64,000 nucleotides of DNA from Terribacillus halophilus (GCF_900162685.1 NZ_LT727828.1:646824-710823), one strand, 5' to 3'. Shown: positions 34,273-44,801, counted from the first letter of the stretch. The notes: generated by a model not told the origin, from the sequence alone. Made by a program: numbers and translations.

Positions 34273-34641
34273 ATGCAGTTGATACCAGCTCAAGCATTCG
34301 AGCTGACGCAATTGAAAGCTTTTTTGGGGGACAGTTTGCCCCGCTGGGAACAAGAGCAGCAGAAATTATATGAAGAAGGCTATGTGTTGGAAACAAATGA
34401 CGGGTGGCGTGCGTTTTTCTGTCTGGAACAAGACGAACTGGCATTGCGTGTCCATTCCATGTATGTGAAGCCGCCGGCAAACGGCACCATCATATTAACG
34501 TGTATGGAACTTGCCAGCATGGAAGCGAGACGCCGAGAAGCAAGCCATCTGCGGCTGATCAGCCATCATGAGGCGTTGGATCAGCTCATCTCGCTGTATG
34601 GTTTTGAAGCGAAGCAAGGCTGGTGGGAGAAGGCGCTCTGA
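34273..34641 (+). CDS. Uncharacterised protein at the ywlB position, possibly GNAT-like
   Basis: The 122-residue soluble protein contains GWRAFFCLEQDELALRVHSM and a C-terminal EALDQLISLYGFEAKQGWWE. The last segment, with a short helix then LYGF, resembles the end of N-acetyltransferase (GNAT) domains, and B. subtilis ywlB, a GNAT gene, occupies this place. The acetyl-CoA P-loop (Q/RxxGxG/A) is not evident, so the match is weak and activity is doubtful. The RBS is AGGAGGAA, which lies in a potential hairpin. Confidence 0.5.
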   Translation: MQLIPAQAFELTQLKAFLGDSLPRWEQEQQKLYEEGYVLETNDGWRAFFCLEQDELALRVHSMYVKPPANGTIILTCMELASMEARRREASHLRLISHHEALDQLISLYGFEAKQGWWEKAL

Positions 34642-34710
34642 CATTGGGGAATCGCTTTCTCTGTGGTATCATAGCTCATAGTGATATACATGAGAAGGAG
34701 TATCTGATCC

Positions 34711-35730
34711 ATGATGGAAACAAAGCATTGGACTGTGTCAGAGCAGTCTTTCGATAAACAAGCAATGAAGGAAGCCGCAGCTCTCCTTAAGCAAGGGGAA
34801 GCTGTCGCTTTTCCAACGGAGACTGTGTATGGTCTTGGCGCAGACGCAACAAACGTACAAGCTGTCCGGAAGATATTCGAAGCCAAAGGACGGCCTTCCG
34901 ATAATCCGCTTATCGTTCATGTGGCGAATACAAATCAGCTGGAAGATCTTGTTGAAGAGGTTCCAGATGTTGCACAGAAACTTTTGGAGGCATTCAGTCC
35001 TGGTCCGCTTACGCTAATTTTGAAAAGCAAGGGTGCTGTGGCACCAAATGTCAGTGCCGGTCTTGATTCAATTGGTATTCGCATACCGAGCCATCCAGTA
35101 GGATTGCGACTGTTGGAGGAAGCAGCTATTCCGATTGCGGCACCAAGTGCGAACATATCCGGGCGGCCGAGTCCAACCAAAGCAGAGCATGTTGTGCATG
35201 ACTTGGATGGGCGGATTGCCGGCATTATGGATGGCGGGCCAACAGGCATTGGCTTGGAGTCCACCGTTTTGGATTGTACGGAAGCTGTACCAGTCATCTT
35301 GCGGCCAGGCGGAGTGACGGCAGAAGCGATTCAAAAAGTGATTGGGACAGTAATGATTGATCCAGGCCTAGCTGTGGAGCAGAAAGAAAAACCAAAAGCG
35401 CCAGGTATGAAATATACGCATTATGCACCGGAAGCTCCACTGTATTTAGTGGAAGATAATATGCAGCAGCAAGCGGACAAACTTACGAAAGCCGGGGAAA
35501 ATGTCGGCATCATTGCGACAGAAGAACTGGCAGAGACCCTGGACGGTGAGCGGATTCAGATTTGTGGAACAAGAAAGGATCTAGCTACCGTAGCAGAGCA
35601 TTTGTATGATGCATTGCGTCATTTCAAGAAATCAGATGTATCCGTCATTTTATGTGAAAGTTTTCCAAAACAAGATGTTGGAGCTGCTATCATGAACCGT
35701 CTTGAGAAGGCAGCGACAGGCAGTATGTAA
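34711..35730 (+). CDS. ywlC: L-threonylcarbamoyladenylate synthase (Sua5/YwlC)
   Basis: The enzyme makes threonylcarbamoyl-AMP from Thr, bicarbonate and ATP for t6A37 of tRNAs. The YrdC domain spans about 15-210 (AFPTETVYGLGADATN, SPGPLTLILK, PSANISGRPSPT), and a C-terminal Sua5 domain (about 240-339) is connected by the linker with PGMKYTHYAPEAPL. The 339-residue two-domain form is the Sua5 type usual in Bacilli. The ATG follows GAGAAGGAG. Confidence 0.95.
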   Translation: MMETKHWTVSEQSFDKQAMKEAAALLKQGEAVAFPTETVYGLGADATNVQAVRKIFEAKGRPSDNPLIVHVANTNQLEDLVEEVPDVAQKLLEAFSPGPLTLILKSKGAVAPNVSAGLDSIGIRIPSHPVGLRLLEEAAIPIAAPSANISGRPSPTKAEHVVHDLDGRIAGIMDGGPTGIGLESTVLDCTEAVPVILRPGGVTAEAIQKVIGTVMIDPGLAVEQKEKPKAPGMKYTHYAPEAPLYLVEDNMQQQADKLTKAGENVGIIATEELAETLDGERIQICGTRKDLATVAEHLYDALRHFKKSDVSVILCESFPKQDVGAAIMNRLEKAATGSM

Positions 35731-35735
35731 GCAGG

Positions 35736-35767
35736 GAGACGTATCAATTTGGTGCGTCTTTTTTTTA
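35736..35767 (+). terminator. Terminator after ywlC
   Basis: AGACGTA / TGCGTCT (one G-T pair) followed by eight T. mntP, which follows ywlC in B. subtilis, is absent from the 160-bp gap. Confidence 0.7.
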
Positions 35768-35892
35768 TTTCACCATGTATAGCTTCAGGCAGCTTTCCTT
35801 GTTAGACAAGTTGCATAAATCGAAGCATGTAAGATTGTCTGTCCTGTTGTATACTAATGCTAGCACTATTTTAAAAGCAAGGAGAATTCTCG

Positions 35893-36498
35893 ATGAAATT
35901 ATTATTCGTTTGTACCGGCAACACGTGCAGAAGTCCAATGGCAGAAGCACTTGTGCGGAAGCGGCTTCCGCAGGTGAAAGTACAGTCTGCTGGTATTTTT
36001 GCCAGCGACGGTTCACCTGCTTCTCACCAGGCGGTAACTGTTATGGAAGAAACCGGCGTGCTGTTCGGTCACCAATCCAAGCCTGTAACAAGAGAGCGAG
36101 TGGAGTGGGCTGATTTGATTCTGACAATGACAGAACAACATAAACAGCTGCTGCTGGAACAATATCCACACGCTGCCGGCAAGCTTTATACTTTTCCTGA
36201 ATTCGCTTCAGAGGATGCAGGTGCATCCTGGAAGCTGTTGCAAGAAGCGTATGCAGACTTGGAAACAAAACGTGTCCATTTTGCAAGCGGCTATCAAGGT
36301 GACCCGAACCGATTCCAAAGCGAATTTATGCAAGCACATGAGCGAGAAGTGACACATATCCAGGAGCTAGAGGCTGCAATGCCAGCTGCAGATATCATGG
36401 ATCCGTTTGGCCGCTCAGTTGACGTGTATCGAGAAACCTTGAAGGAATTGGAATTCTATGTTGATAAATTGGCAGAAAAGATTCACAATGAGAAGTAG
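35893..36498 (+). CDS. ywlE: Protein-arginine phosphatase YwlE (extended form)
   Basis: This enzyme has the low-molecular-weight phosphatase fold and removes phosphate from arginine residues placed by McsB. The P-loop is CTGNTCRS with Cys7 and Thr11; this Thr gives specificity for phosphoarginine over phosphotyrosine. The general-acid Asp lies in DIMDPFGRSVDVYRET. At 201 residues it is about 50 longer than the usual YwlE. The extra segment (about residues 105-160, SEDAGASWKLLQEAYADLET onward) is charged and helical and sits before the DPFG loop. Confidence 0.9.
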   Translation: MKLLFVCTGNTCRSPMAEALVRKRLPQVKVQSAGIFASDGSPASHQAVTVMEETGVLFGHQSKPVTRERVEWADLILTMTEQHKQLLLEQYPHAAGKLYTFPEFASEDAGASWKLLQEAYADLETKRVHFASGYQGDPNRFQSEFMQAHEREVTHIQELEAAMPAADIMDPFGRSVDVYRETLKELEFYVDKLAEKIHNEK

Positions 36499-36547
36499 GT
36501 AAAAAGACTCTCGTACCAAAATATCAGCATGGAGGCTGGATTATGTC

Positions 36548-37924
36548 ATGAAAAGCTTTAGCTTGCGTTTTAAACTGGCGATTTTCGCCACAGTTCTCGC
36601 ATTGGTCACGTATAGCGTGAGTGCTGTATTCATTTATATTGTACATCCCTTTGTGCAGCGGTATTGGAATATTGATGCAGCCGTACTTGTGCTTCTTACG
36701 CTATTTTTAGGTGTATTATGGACAGGGATTTTAGCGTTTTCTGCAGCCCGTTTCATTACGAAACCGTTAAAGGATTTAGAAGCAGTGGCGACGAAAGCAG
36801 CTGACGGCAGCTTGGAAGGCGAATGGGAAGCCGTTCCTTCCAATGATGAGATTGGAGCACTTTCACGCGCTTTTCAAAAAATGATGCACAACCTCAAATC
36901 AATGATCAGTGATATCGATGCAAATGCAAAAGCAAATGACCAGTATGCCAAACAAATCCAGGCCGAGACAATGACGGCATCGGAAAAAGTGATTGAGATT
37001 GACGGGATTATGCAGACAATGGCTGAAGGAGCTCAATCAACCTCAGGCGCTGTTGGCAAAATCGTCAGGTCGCTCGATAACGCGACAGCTATGTCAGAGG
37101 AAGTTCGCAGGAAGACAGATCAATCCCAGGATCTTTCCAATGGCATGGTTGGCAAATTGCACAGTTCCCAATCTGTGGTGATGGAACTGGTAGAAGGTAT
37201 TCAGCGTATTTCAGAGAAACAGGAGCATTCAATCGGGAATGTAAAGCAGCTCGAAAAGAATGCTTCAGAAATTGAACAAATCATCCGTCTCGTTAGCGAC
37301 ATAGCGGAACAAACGAATCTGTTAGCGCTTAATGCTTCCATTGAAGCAGCACGAGCTGGAGAACAGGGAAAAGGTTTCGCAGTAGTAGCCGACGAAGTAC
37401 GGAAGCTTGCTGATGAAAGCAGACAAGCTGCCCAAGACATTACAGTGAACATCAAGGAAATTCAGTCAAACATTGGACAAGTTGTAACGGAAATTGACGA
37501 ACAGTTGGCACTGGCGCGGAACGAAGCAGAAAAGGGTTCTGAGAGCAGTGTTGTCATGGAAGAGATGACGGCTGCTATTGGACAAGTCGTTTCTTCAATA
37601 GAGGAGATTGGCAAGCTCACACAGCAGCAGAAAGAAGAAATCGCTTCGGTAACAGGTCAGTCTAAAGATGTAGCAGAGCTGGCAGAACAGGCGTCAGCCG
37701 GAGCACAAGAAGTAAGTGCCTCTGTGCAGGATCAAGCGTCTGTCATGCATAACCTCGAGAACTTGGCCGCATCACTCGAAAAACAAGCGGGCACGCTGAG
37801 GGAACAATTAAAGCAATTCCAATTTACACAACAAACATCCGTGCATCATGCGGAATTCGGAAGGAAGGATGAAGAAAATGAAAGTAATTCTAACATCGGA
37901 CCATGGTGGAGTAAATCTTCGTAA
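36548..37924 (+). CDS. Methyl-accepting chemotaxis protein without an extracellular sensor domain
   Basis: The 458-residue protein has two membrane helices (about 10-32 and 42-66) separated by only about ten residues. A HAMP domain (about 67-120) and a cytoplasmic signalling domain follow, including the conserved hairpin tip [36 protein letters not shown]. With almost no outside loop it probably senses the membrane, energy state or a partner protein. It lies between ywlE and rpiB, where B. subtilis has no such gene, and its last 47 bases overlap rpiB. Confidence 0.9.
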   Translation: MKSFSLRFKLAIFATVLALVTYSVSAVFIYIVHPFVQRYWNIDAAVLVLLTLFLGVLWTGILAFSAARFITKPLKDLEAVATKAADGSLEGEWEAVPSNDEIGALSRAFQKMMHNLKSMISDIDANAKANDQYAKQIQAETMTASEKVIEIDGIMQTMAEGAQSTSGAVGKIVRSLDNATAMSEEVRRKTDQSQDLSNGMVGKLHSSQSVVMELVEGIQRISEKQEHSIGNVKQLEKNASEIEQIIRLVSDIAEQTNLLALNASIEAARAGEQGKGFAVVADEVRKLADESRQAAQDITVNIKEIQSNIGQVVTEIDEQLALARNEAEKGSESSVVMEEMTAAIGQVVSSIEEIGKLTQQQKEEIASVTGQSKDVAELAEQASAGAQEVSASVQDQASVMHNLENLAASLEKQAGTLREQLKQFQFTQQTSVHHAEFGRKDEENESNSNIGPWWSKSS

Positions 37925-38318
37925 AGAAATAGCAGATCTTTTGACGGAATTAGGTGTTGCGTTTGTAGATACAGGATGTGATTGTGAAGGTTCCGTTGAT
38001 TATCCGGATTATGGCATTCCCGCAGCAGAGAGAGTAGCAAATGGAGAATTCGATCGCGGTATTCTTATTTGCGGTACAGGTATCGGTATGAGTATTTCGG
38101 CAAATAAAGTACCTGGTGTTCGTGCAGCGCTTGTACATGACGTATTCAGTGCAAAAGCAACGCGGGAGCACAATGACTCCAATATCCTGGCAATGGGAGA
38201 GCGTGTTATTGGAGCTGGTTTGGCTCGTGAAATTGTTCAAACGTGGATTGGAACAGAATTTACAGCTGGGCGTCATCAAAATCGTGTAAACAAAATTACA
38301 GATTACGAAAACAAGTAA
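37878..38318 (+). CDS. rpiB: Ribose-5-phosphate isomerase B
   Basis: The RpiB/LacAB-type isomerase has 146 residues: [13 protein letters not shown] at the N-terminus, catalytic Cys in [16 protein letters not shown], and [21 protein letters not shown] at 37878 is 9 bases from AAGGAAGG and starts [11 protein letters not shown] as in homologs; ATG 37869 is also possible. The start is inside the end of the chemoreceptor gene, so translation is likely coupled. Confidence 0.94.
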   Translation: MKVILTSDHGGVNLRKEIADLLTELGVAFVDTGCDCEGSVDYPDYGIPAAERVANGEFDRGILICGTGIGMSISANKVPGVRAALVHDVFSAKATREHNDSNILAMGERVIGAGLAREIVQTWIGTEFTAGRHQNRVNKITDYENK

Positions 38319-38334
38319 GAAAAGAAGGGTGTAC

Positions 38335-38874
38335 ATGAAAGCAATCGCAGATCATATGAAATCCGTTGTTCAAGAGCTTGTCTCTTGTGGACACTTGCAC
38401 GCAGGGGATTTGTTTCTGATTGGCTGTTCAACAAGTGAAGTAGCTGGAGAAAGAATCGGCACCTCCGGAAATATGGAAATTGCCAATCTGCTTTTCCAAC
38501 AGCTGGAATGGCTTCGAAAAGAAACGAATATAAATCTCGTATTTCAGTGCTGTGAACACTTAAATCGTGCTATTGTAGTAGAGAAGCAAATCAGTCGGCA
38601 ATACGGTTTGACCGAAGTTTCCGCGATACCTGTTGCAAAAGCCGGAGGTTCTATGGCTGCGTACGCCTATAAGCAGTTTCAGGATCCGGTGTTGGTTGAA
38701 GACATCCAGGCGCATGCCGGAATTGATATCGGAGAGACGATGATTGGAATGCATTTGAAGTCAGTTGCAGTGCCTTTTCGATTACAGCAGCGATTCATTG
38801 GCGGTGCCCGGGTCAATACAGCTTATACAAGACCTAAACTGATTGGCGGCGTAAGAGCTGTGTACCCTGACTAA
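38335..38874 (+). CDS. ywlG: YwlG, UPF0340/DUF436 family protein
   Basis: The 179-residue protein has the family segments [36 protein letters not shown] and [20 protein letters not shown]. The function is not established. The rpiB-ywlG-glyA order is conserved in Bacilli. ATG at 38335 follows GAAGGGTG. Confidence 0.93.
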   Translation: MKAIADHMKSVVQELVSCGHLHAGDLFLIGCSTSEVAGERIGTSGNMEIANLLFQQLEWLRKETNINLVFQCCEHLNRAIVVEKQISRQYGLTEVSAIPVAKAGGSMAAYAYKQFQDPVLVEDIQAHAGIDIGETMIGMHLKSVAVPFRLQQRFIGGARVNTAYTRPKLIGGVRAVYPD

Positions 38875-38920
38875 CACCGGCTACGACATACATCAACCAT
38901 ACTCGAGGAGGCATGTTTCG

Positions 38921-40156
38921 ATGAAACATATTCAAGCGAATGATCCAGAACTATTCAAAGCTATGGAAGACGAAAGAGGGCGCCAGCACGATAAAATCGA
39001 GCTGATTGCATCTGAGAACTTCGTATCACAGGCTGTGATGGAAGCGCAAGGCTCCGTACTAACAAACAAATACGCGGAAGGCTATCCGGGCCGCCGATAC
39101 TATGGCGGTTGTGAATATGTTGATGTAGCAGAGAATCTAGCAATCAACCGAGCAAAGGAAATTTTCGGAGCGGAGCATGTTAACGTACAGCCGCACTCTG
39201 GTGCACAAGCAAACATGGCTGTTTATTTCGCCTTTTTGGAACCAGGCGATACAGTACTTGGCATGAACCTCAGTCACGGCGGTCATCTGACACACGGCAG
39301 CCCGGTGAACTTCAGCGGTAAGCTGTATAACTTCACCGAGTACGGTGTGGATCAGGAAACAGAGCAGCTGGACTATGAAGCAGTTCGCGCTAAAGCGCTT
39401 GAAGTAAAGCCAAAAATGATTGTAGCTGGCGCAAGTGCTTACCCGCGTGCAATTGATTTCGCGAAATTCCGTGAGATTGCAGATGAAGTTGGTGCCTACC
39501 TTATGGTTGATATGGCGCATATCGCAGGTCTAATTGCTGCCGGTGTGCACGCAACGCCAGTTCCTTATGCAGATGTTGTAACAACAACAACACATAAAAC
39601 ATTGCGCGGACCTCGCGGTGGTATGATTCTTACAAAAGAGAAATACGCGAAACAAATCGACAAAGCTGTCTTCCCAGCTATGCAGGGCGGTCCATTGATG
39701 CACGTTATTGCAGCAAAAGCGATGAGCTTTAAAGAAATCCTCGACAATGATTTCGAAGCATATGCACAGCAAATCGTTGCAAATGCGCAGCGTCTTGCGG
39801 AAGGCTTAACAAAAGAAGGCGTACGTCTTGTTTCTGGCGGGACAGACAATCACTTGCTTCTTTTGGATGTTAGCAAACTTGGTCTTACTGGCAAAGATGC
39901 AGAGCATGCCTTGGATGAAGTTGGCGTCACAACCAACAAAAACACAATTCCATTTGATCAAGAAGGTCCATTCATCACAAGTGGTGTCCGTATCGGAACA
40001 GCAGCCGTTACAACGCGCGGTTTCAAGCTTGAAGAAATGGATGAGCTCGCGAGCATTATCGCAGATACATTAAAGCATCATGAAGATGCAGCGAAACTAG
40101 AAGAAGTAAAAGTCCGTGTCAAAACATTGGCCGATCGTTTCCCACTTTATAAGTAA
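38921..40156 (+). CDS. glyA: Serine hydroxymethyltransferase
   Basis: This PLP enzyme converts serine and tetrahydrofolate to glycine and 5,10-methylene-THF. The 411 residues carry [33 protein letters not shown], the [11 protein letters not shown]-binding Asp and the Schiff-base lysine in [26 protein letters not shown] 17-bp-stem terminator follows. No riboswitch or purine operator was seen in the short upstream gap. Confidence 0.98.
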   Translation: MKHIQANDPELFKAMEDERGRQHDKIELIASENFVSQAVMEAQGSVLTNKYAEGYPGRRYYGGCEYVDVAENLAINRAKEIFGAEHVNVQPHSGAQANMAVYFAFLEPGDTVLGMNLSHGGHLTHGSPVNFSGKLYNFTEYGVDQETEQLDYEAVRAKALEVKPKMIVAGASAYPRAIDFAKFREIADEVGAYLMVDMAHIAGLIAAGVHATPVPYADVVTTTTHKTLRGPRGGMILTKEKYAKQIDKAVFPAMQGGPLMHVIAAKAMSFKEILDNDFEAYAQQIVANAQRLAEGLTKEGVRLVSGGTDNHLLLLDVSKLGLTGKDAEHALDEVGVTTNKNTIPFDQEGPFITSGVRIGTAAVTTRGFKLEEMDELASIIADTLKHHEDAAKLEEVKVRVKTLADRFPLYK

Positions 40157-40224
40157 GGGAAGAATAGGCTGAAGCAGCAGTCTTTCAGCCATTTCACAGC
40201 TGCACTAATTAATAAGTTTTTAAG

Positions 40225-40270
40225 AACACCCAAAAAGTTAGCTTAACAACTAACTTTTTGGGTGTTTTGT
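40225..40270 (+). terminator. Strong terminator of glyA
   Basis: Perfect 17-bp stem AACACCCAAAAAGTTAG / CTAACTTTTTGGGTGTT with an 8-base loop. Confidence 0.9.
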
Positions 40271-40374
40271 TTGTAAACTTCTTGGAGTTTGAAAATATCT
40301 TAATTCGTATAAAACGGAGAGCGGAAAAGACCGTTCAGAAACGAAGGAATAAGCAAGAAGAGGCTGAGAGGGTG

Positions 40375-40495
40375 CTTGTTACCCTGCAGGGCTATTGCTT
40401 ATACCACAGTTTCTGTGCTTTGGAGCTAGCCAATCGCGAGGAGACTGAGGCCGTGCCCGCGGAAAGCGGAGTATTCTGCCGAAGCGGTAATTTCT
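40375..40495 (+). repeat. Degenerate copy of the dispersed structured repeat
   Basis: Contains CCCTGCAGGG, CGCGAGGAGACTGAGG and GCCCGCGGAAAGCGGAG (ending near 40471), then GCCGAAGCGG, in the same order as the copy at 26162-26267. It fills the glyA-upp gap (435 bp) together with the terminator; the rest is pyrimidine-rich upp leader with a TATACT (40548-40553). Confidence 0.65.
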
Positions 40496-40591
40496 GCTCT
40501 CCTTTTTCCTTTCCCTTGTCCCTCTTTTCTTTTGCTTTTATCTTCTGTATACTAGTAAAGATTTGAATATTTTTAGAGGGAGTGTTCGGAA

Positions 40592-41221
40592 ATGAGTAAT
40601 GTTTTTGTTTTAGATCATCCATTAATTCAGCATAAGCTTACGTACATACGTGATAAGAATACAGGTACGAAGGAATTCCGTGAATTGGTTGATGAGGTCG
40701 CGGCGCTAATGGCGTTTGAGATTACGAGGGATCTGCCGATGGAAGAGACGACAATCCAGACACCTGTCGTAGAAACGAAAACGAAAGTACTTGCAGGTAA
40801 AAAGATTGGACTTGTGCCGATCTTGCGTGCTGGTCTTGGTATGACAGAAGGTATCCTGCGTCTGATTCCTGCTGCACGTGTTGGACATGTCGGCATGTAC
40901 CGTGATCCAGAGACGATGCAGCCGGTGGAGTACTATATCAAGCTCCCTTCTGATATTGAAGAACGTGAATTGATTGTCATTGATCCAATGCTTGCGACAG
41001 GCGGATCTGCGAATGATGCAATTCATTCTTTGAAAAAGCGCGGTGCGAAACAAATTCGCCTGATGTGCCTGATTGCTGCACCTGAGGGTGTAGAAGTAAT
41101 TCAGAAAGAACATCCAGATGTCGATATTTATTTGGCAGCTATGGATGAGAAGCTTGATGATCATGGCTATATCGTTCCAGGTCTAGGAGATGCTGGGGAC
41201 CGTTTGTATGGTACGAAATAA
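40592..41221 (+). CDS. upp: Uracil phosphoribosyltransferase
   Basis: Salvages uracil to UMP with PRPP. The 209 residues include [20 protein letters not shown] and the PRPP-binding loop [15 protein letters not shown], and end DRLYGTK. The normal neighbours glyA (upstream) and the atp operon (downstream) are kept, but mnaA and a protease gene are inserted after it. The RBS is GAGGGAG. Confidence 0.97.
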   Translation: MSNVFVLDHPLIQHKLTYIRDKNTGTKEFRELVDEVAALMAFEITRDLPMEETTIQTPVVETKTKVLAGKKIGLVPILRAGLGMTEGILRLIPAARVGHVGMYRDPETMQPVEYYIKLPSDIEERELIVIDPMLATGGSANDAIHSLKKRGAKQIRLMCLIAAPEGVEVIQKEHPDVDIYLAAMDEKLDDHGYIVPGLGDAGDRLYGTK

Positions 41222-42362
41222 AAAGAAAGTGATGCTTGTCTTTGGGACACGTCCTGAAGCGGTCAAGATGGCGCCACTTGTACTTGAGCTGCAAAAACGG
41301 ACGGAGCAATTCGAAACAATTGTCACGGTGACGGCGCAGCAGCGAGAGATGCTTGACCAAGTACTCACTATATTCGGCATCACCCCTGATTATGATTTAA
41401 ATATCATGAAAGCACGTCAGAGCCTGACGCATATCACGACAAAGGTGATGGCAGGCTTGGATGAGCTGTATCAGGAGGTTAAGCCGGATATCGTGCTAGT
41501 CCATGGTGATACCACGACAAGTTTTGCAGCCTCGCTTGCCGCATACTATAACCAGATTCCGGTTGGACATGTGGAAGCAGGGTTGCGTACTTGGAATAAG
41601 TATTCTCCTTTCCCTGAAGAGCTCAATCGGCAGCTCACAGGTGTCATTGCGGATTTACATTTTTCACCGACTGACCAGGCGCGTCAGAATCTGCTTGATG
41701 AAAATAAGAACACGGAAGCAATAATTGTGACAGGAAATACAGCGATTGACGCTATGTCGACAACTGTAGATGCTCATTACGAGCATCCGATATTAGAACA
41801 AGCTGCCGGAAAGCGTTTAGTGCTTGTAACGGCACACCGGCGGGAAAATCTTGGCGATAACATGGAGCATATGTTTGCTGCCATCAGACGAATTGCAGAT
41901 GCATATCCTGATACAATAATTGTTTATCCTATGCACTTAAATCCGGCGGTTCGTGATATAGCGAATCGGATCTTAGGTAATCATGAACGAATCCAGCTGA
42001 TTGAGCCGCTTGGATTAATTGATTTTCATAACTTTGCTTCGCGTTCTTACTTGATTTTAACGGACTCTGGTGGCGTCCAAGAAGAAGCTCCTTCTTTAGG
42101 AGTACCTGTTTTGGTGCTCCGTGATACAACGGAGCGACCGGAAGGTATCCAGGCAGGGACATTAAAACTTGCCGGAACCGATGAAGATAACATCTTTAAA
42201 ATGGCAGATCACCTGCTTCGCGATGGTGAAGCACACGAAGCGATGGCAAAAGCATCAAATCCATACGGAGATGGACATGCTTCCGTTCGTATTGCTGCGT
42301 ATCTTCAATATTATTTCGGTTTCCAGACGGAACCACCTGCTTTTTTTAAACCAGCTGATTAA
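41208..42362 (+). CDS. mnaA: UDP-N-acetylglucosamine 2-epimerase
   Basis: Interconverts UDP-GlcNAc and UDP-ManNAc, the precursor of wall teichoic acid linkage units and surface polysaccharides. The 384-residue protein has [53 protein letters not shown] and the UDP-site [26 protein letters not shown] at 41208 overlaps the end of upp and lies 7 bases after GGGGAC; ATG 41232 is an alternative. It is co-transcribed with upp and ends in a terminator that includes its own stop codon. Confidence 0.94.
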   Translation: MVRNKKKVMLVFGTRPEAVKMAPLVLELQKRTEQFETIVTVTAQQREMLDQVLTIFGITPDYDLNIMKARQSLTHITTKVMAGLDELYQEVKPDIVLVHGDTTTSFAASLAAYYNQIPVGHVEAGLRTWNKYSPFPEELNRQLTGVIADLHFSPTDQARQNLLDENKNTEAIIVTGNTAIDAMSTTVDAHYEHPILEQAAGKRLVLVTAHRRENLGDNMEHMFAAIRRIADAYPDTIIVYPMHLNPAVRDIANRILGNHERIQLIEPLGLIDFHNFASRSYLILTDSGGVQEEAPSLGVPVLVLRDTTERPEGIQAGTLKLAGTDEDNIFKMADHLLRDGEAHEAMAKASNPYGDGHASVRIAAYLQYYFGFQTEPPAFFKPAD

Positions 42363-42378
42363 TGTCAGCTGGTTTTTT
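42349..42378 (+). terminator. Terminator overlapping the mnaA stop codon
   Basis: AAACCAGCTGA / TCAGCTGGTTT with a TTAATG loop that contains the stop, then T6. Confidence 0.9.
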
Positions 42379-42429
42379 GTATAGGGGATTCTTTCTCGTG
42401 CATGCTAATGGCACGGAGGGGGAGAGTCT

Positions 42430-44616
42430 GTGAAACGTTTGTTCATTTTATTTTTGTCATCATTTTTTATAATCAGTTTTCAAATGCCGGCACAGGCAGC
42501 AGATCAGCAGACAGTCATTGTAGAATTGGATGGCAATGCTGCCGATTACCGTCAATATGTAGAAATGCACTACCCCTTTATTGAAGTTGTCGATGAATTT
42601 GATACGCTGTTTCATGGGCTGGCGCTTCGTGCAACCGAAGACCAATTACATGCATTGTCCGAGCATAGCCATTTGCTGAACATACATCAGGTACATACGT
42701 ACAAAGCGACAGCTAAGAAAGTCGATATACCTTTTGTGACAAAAGATTTTCTTGGCACAAAAACTGCAGGTGTGACTGGTAAGGGAGTTAAAGTTGGCAT
42801 TATTGACACTGGAATCGATTACAATCATCCAGATTTGAAACCCAACTTTAAAGGCGGTTTTGATGTGGTGGACTGGGATGAGGATCCGATGGAAACACCG
42901 TCAGAAGAAGAAGGAGCTACCATTCACGGTACGCATGTAGCTGGTATTATTGGAGCAAACGGGAAGATGAAGGGAATTGCACCTGATGCTGACATATATA
43001 GTTACCGAGCTCTAGGGCCAGGAGGGACAGGTACATCTGTCCAAGTCATCGCGGCAATTGAAAAAGCAGTTGAAGATAAGATGGATATCATTAACCTTTC
43101 GCTGGGGAGTTCCGTAAATGGTCCTGATTGGCCAACAAGTTTAGCCGTAAATAAAGCAGTGGAGCTAGGCGTCAGTGTTGTAACCGCTAATGGCAATGAA
43201 GGACCAGCAAATTGGACAGTTGGGTCCCCCGCTACCGCTACAAAGGCTTTATCGGTAGGGGCAGTCACCACACCACAAACGACAGCTGTATTATATGAGC
43301 GCTTTTACAAAAAAATGATTCCGATTCAGCCTCTTCAAGGAACTGTCCCTTGGAAACAGCGTCCCACATTGCCCGTAATAGATGCCGGAACGGGAGAAAA
43401 AACGCTGAAGGATGCTTCTGGGAGCATTGTGTTATTCAGACGCGGAAAGATACCTTTCGCCCAAAAAGCCCGGATGGCTGAGCGTGCGAATGCGGCAGCT
43501 GTTCTAATCTACAACGACCAGCCAGGAGCATTAAATGCCTCACTTGAGGATGGGGGAGAGCCGATTACTATTCCTGTAGCTGCAGTTACCAAACAGGATG
43601 GACAGTGGCTTTTGGAAAAACAAAAAACAGTGCAGTTAGCCGCAAAGCAAATACAGCTGCAAAATCAAATGGCTGCATTCAGCTCCAGAGGTCCTGTTAC
43701 ACGCAACTGGGCAATCAAGCCAGAGATTTCTGCTCCTGGTGCGCCGGTTTGGAGCACGGTGCCCGATTCCAGTTACCAGGCACTGCAAGGAACTAGTATG
43801 GCAGCGCCATATGTGGCGGGAGCCCTTGCGCTTGTAAAAGAAGCCCATCCAGAATGGACGAACGAGCAGCAAATAGGCGCATTGCTTACAACAGCACAGC
43901 CTTTGCTGCAACCAGATGGCAGCACTTATGCACCGGTAGAACAAGGAATGGGAAAAATGCAGCCAGCGAAAGCCATCGCAGCTCCTGTAATCATCGAGAA
44001 TCCACTGCTTCGCTTTGGGAAGATTGATACAAAGCAAAAGTCTGAATATGAGCTGACAGTTTATAACACAAGCAGCAAAAGACAGCTCATTCGTTTTGAT
44101 CAGCCGAAAGCGTCTGCCGGGGTTCGCTGGGAGCTGCCTATGACAATCGAATTAGCTCCGCGTGAGACAAAACGAATAAAAGTAGGCATTTCTGTCAATC
44201 CTGATATTCAGACATCAGGTGTTCACCAAGGATATGTATCCGCTCGGATTGGAGAGCAAGATATAAAACTTCCATATTTGTTTGTTGTCAAGCAAGCGGA
44301 TAATCCAAAGGCAATGGGCTTAGAGATGGAATGGAAGCCATTGTCAAGACGGGGAGAATACCGTTATCAGATTTATCTTCCAGAAGGGGCAGCTTTTCTG
44401 CAAATCGACTTGTATGATCCGAATACGTTAATCTACCAGAGACGGCTGTTAGCAGCAAAACAAGTAGAGCCTGGACTGCTGAAGGGAACGATGACGAGAC
44501 AGAAAGCAGGCAGTGAAGGTGAGTACCTGGCATTAATCCAGCTTCGTACATTAGATGGCGAATTGGTAAGTGCTGAACTGCCGTTTTATTTGTCAGAGCA
44601 GATGCGGGTGAAATAG
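42430..44616 (+). CDS. Secreted subtilisin-like serine protease with PA domain (Vpr-like)
   Basis: The 728-residue protein has a signal peptide cleaved after AQA (about residue 23) and an I9-type propeptide to about 100. The S8 catalytic triad is Asp126 (IIDTGID), His166 (HGTHVAG) and Ser456 (GTSMAAP), with oxyanion Asn256 (ANGNEGP). A protease-associated domain is inserted between His and Ser (about 310-405), as in Vpr. A C-terminal beta-sandwich region (about 510-610) and a further 110 residues follow, without LPXTG. It probably degrades extracellular protein for nutrition. GTG start after GGAGGGGGAGAG. B. subtilis has no such gene between upp and atp. Confidence 0.92.
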   Translation: MKRLFILFLSSFFIISFQMPAQAADQQTVIVELDGNAADYRQYVEMHYPFIEVVDEFDTLFHGLALRATEDQLHALSEHSHLLNIHQVHTYKATAKKVDIPFVTKDFLGTKTAGVTGKGVKVGIIDTGIDYNHPDLKPNFKGGFDVVDWDEDPMETPSEEEGATIHGTHVAGIIGANGKMKGIAPDADIYSYRALGPGGTGTSVQVIAAIEKAVEDKMDIINLSLGSSVNGPDWPTSLAVNKAVELGVSVVTANGNEGPANWTVGSPATATKALSVGAVTTPQTTAVLYERFYKKMIPIQPLQGTVPWKQRPTLPVIDAGTGEKTLKDASGSIVLFRRGKIPFAQKARMAERANAAAVLIYNDQPGALNASLEDGGEPITIPVAAVTKQDGQWLLEKQKTVQLAAKQIQLQNQMAAFSSRGPVTRNWAIKPEISAPGAPVWSTVPDSSYQALQGTSMAAPYVAGALALVKEAHPEWTNEQQIGALLTTAQPLLQPDGSTYAPVEQGMGKMQPAKAIAAPVIIENPLLRFGKIDTKQKSEYELTVYNTSSKRQLIRFDQPKASAGVRWELPMTIELAPRETKRIKVGISVNPDIQTSGVHQGYVSARIGEQDIKLPYLFVVKQADNPKAMGLEMEWKPLSRRGEYRYQIYLPEGAAFLQIDLYDPNTLIYQRRLLAAKQVEPGLLKGTMTRQKAGSEGEYLALIQLRTLDGELVSAELPFYLSEQMRVK

Positions 44617-44685
44617 TACAGCCAAGTGAAACATGTGTCACAAAATTGTCATATATAAAATGTGCAATATCAGATATAATGATAT

Positions 44686-44723
44686 GGAAAGGCCTATACG
44701 TTTAATACGAGTAGACCTTTCCT
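44686..44723 (+). terminator. Hairpin terminator after the protease gene
   Basis: GGAAAGGCCTA and TAGACCTTTCC form a long stem with inner ACGT/ACG pairs. The T-run is short. It is the first element in the 440-bp gap before atpI. Confidence 0.55.
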
Positions 44724-44801
44724 TAACCACTTCTGTGGAAGCGCATCCAACGTTGTCGTGTAGGTTTTTGTTAACTTTGTAAGTTATTTCACAATCTTGT
44801 A

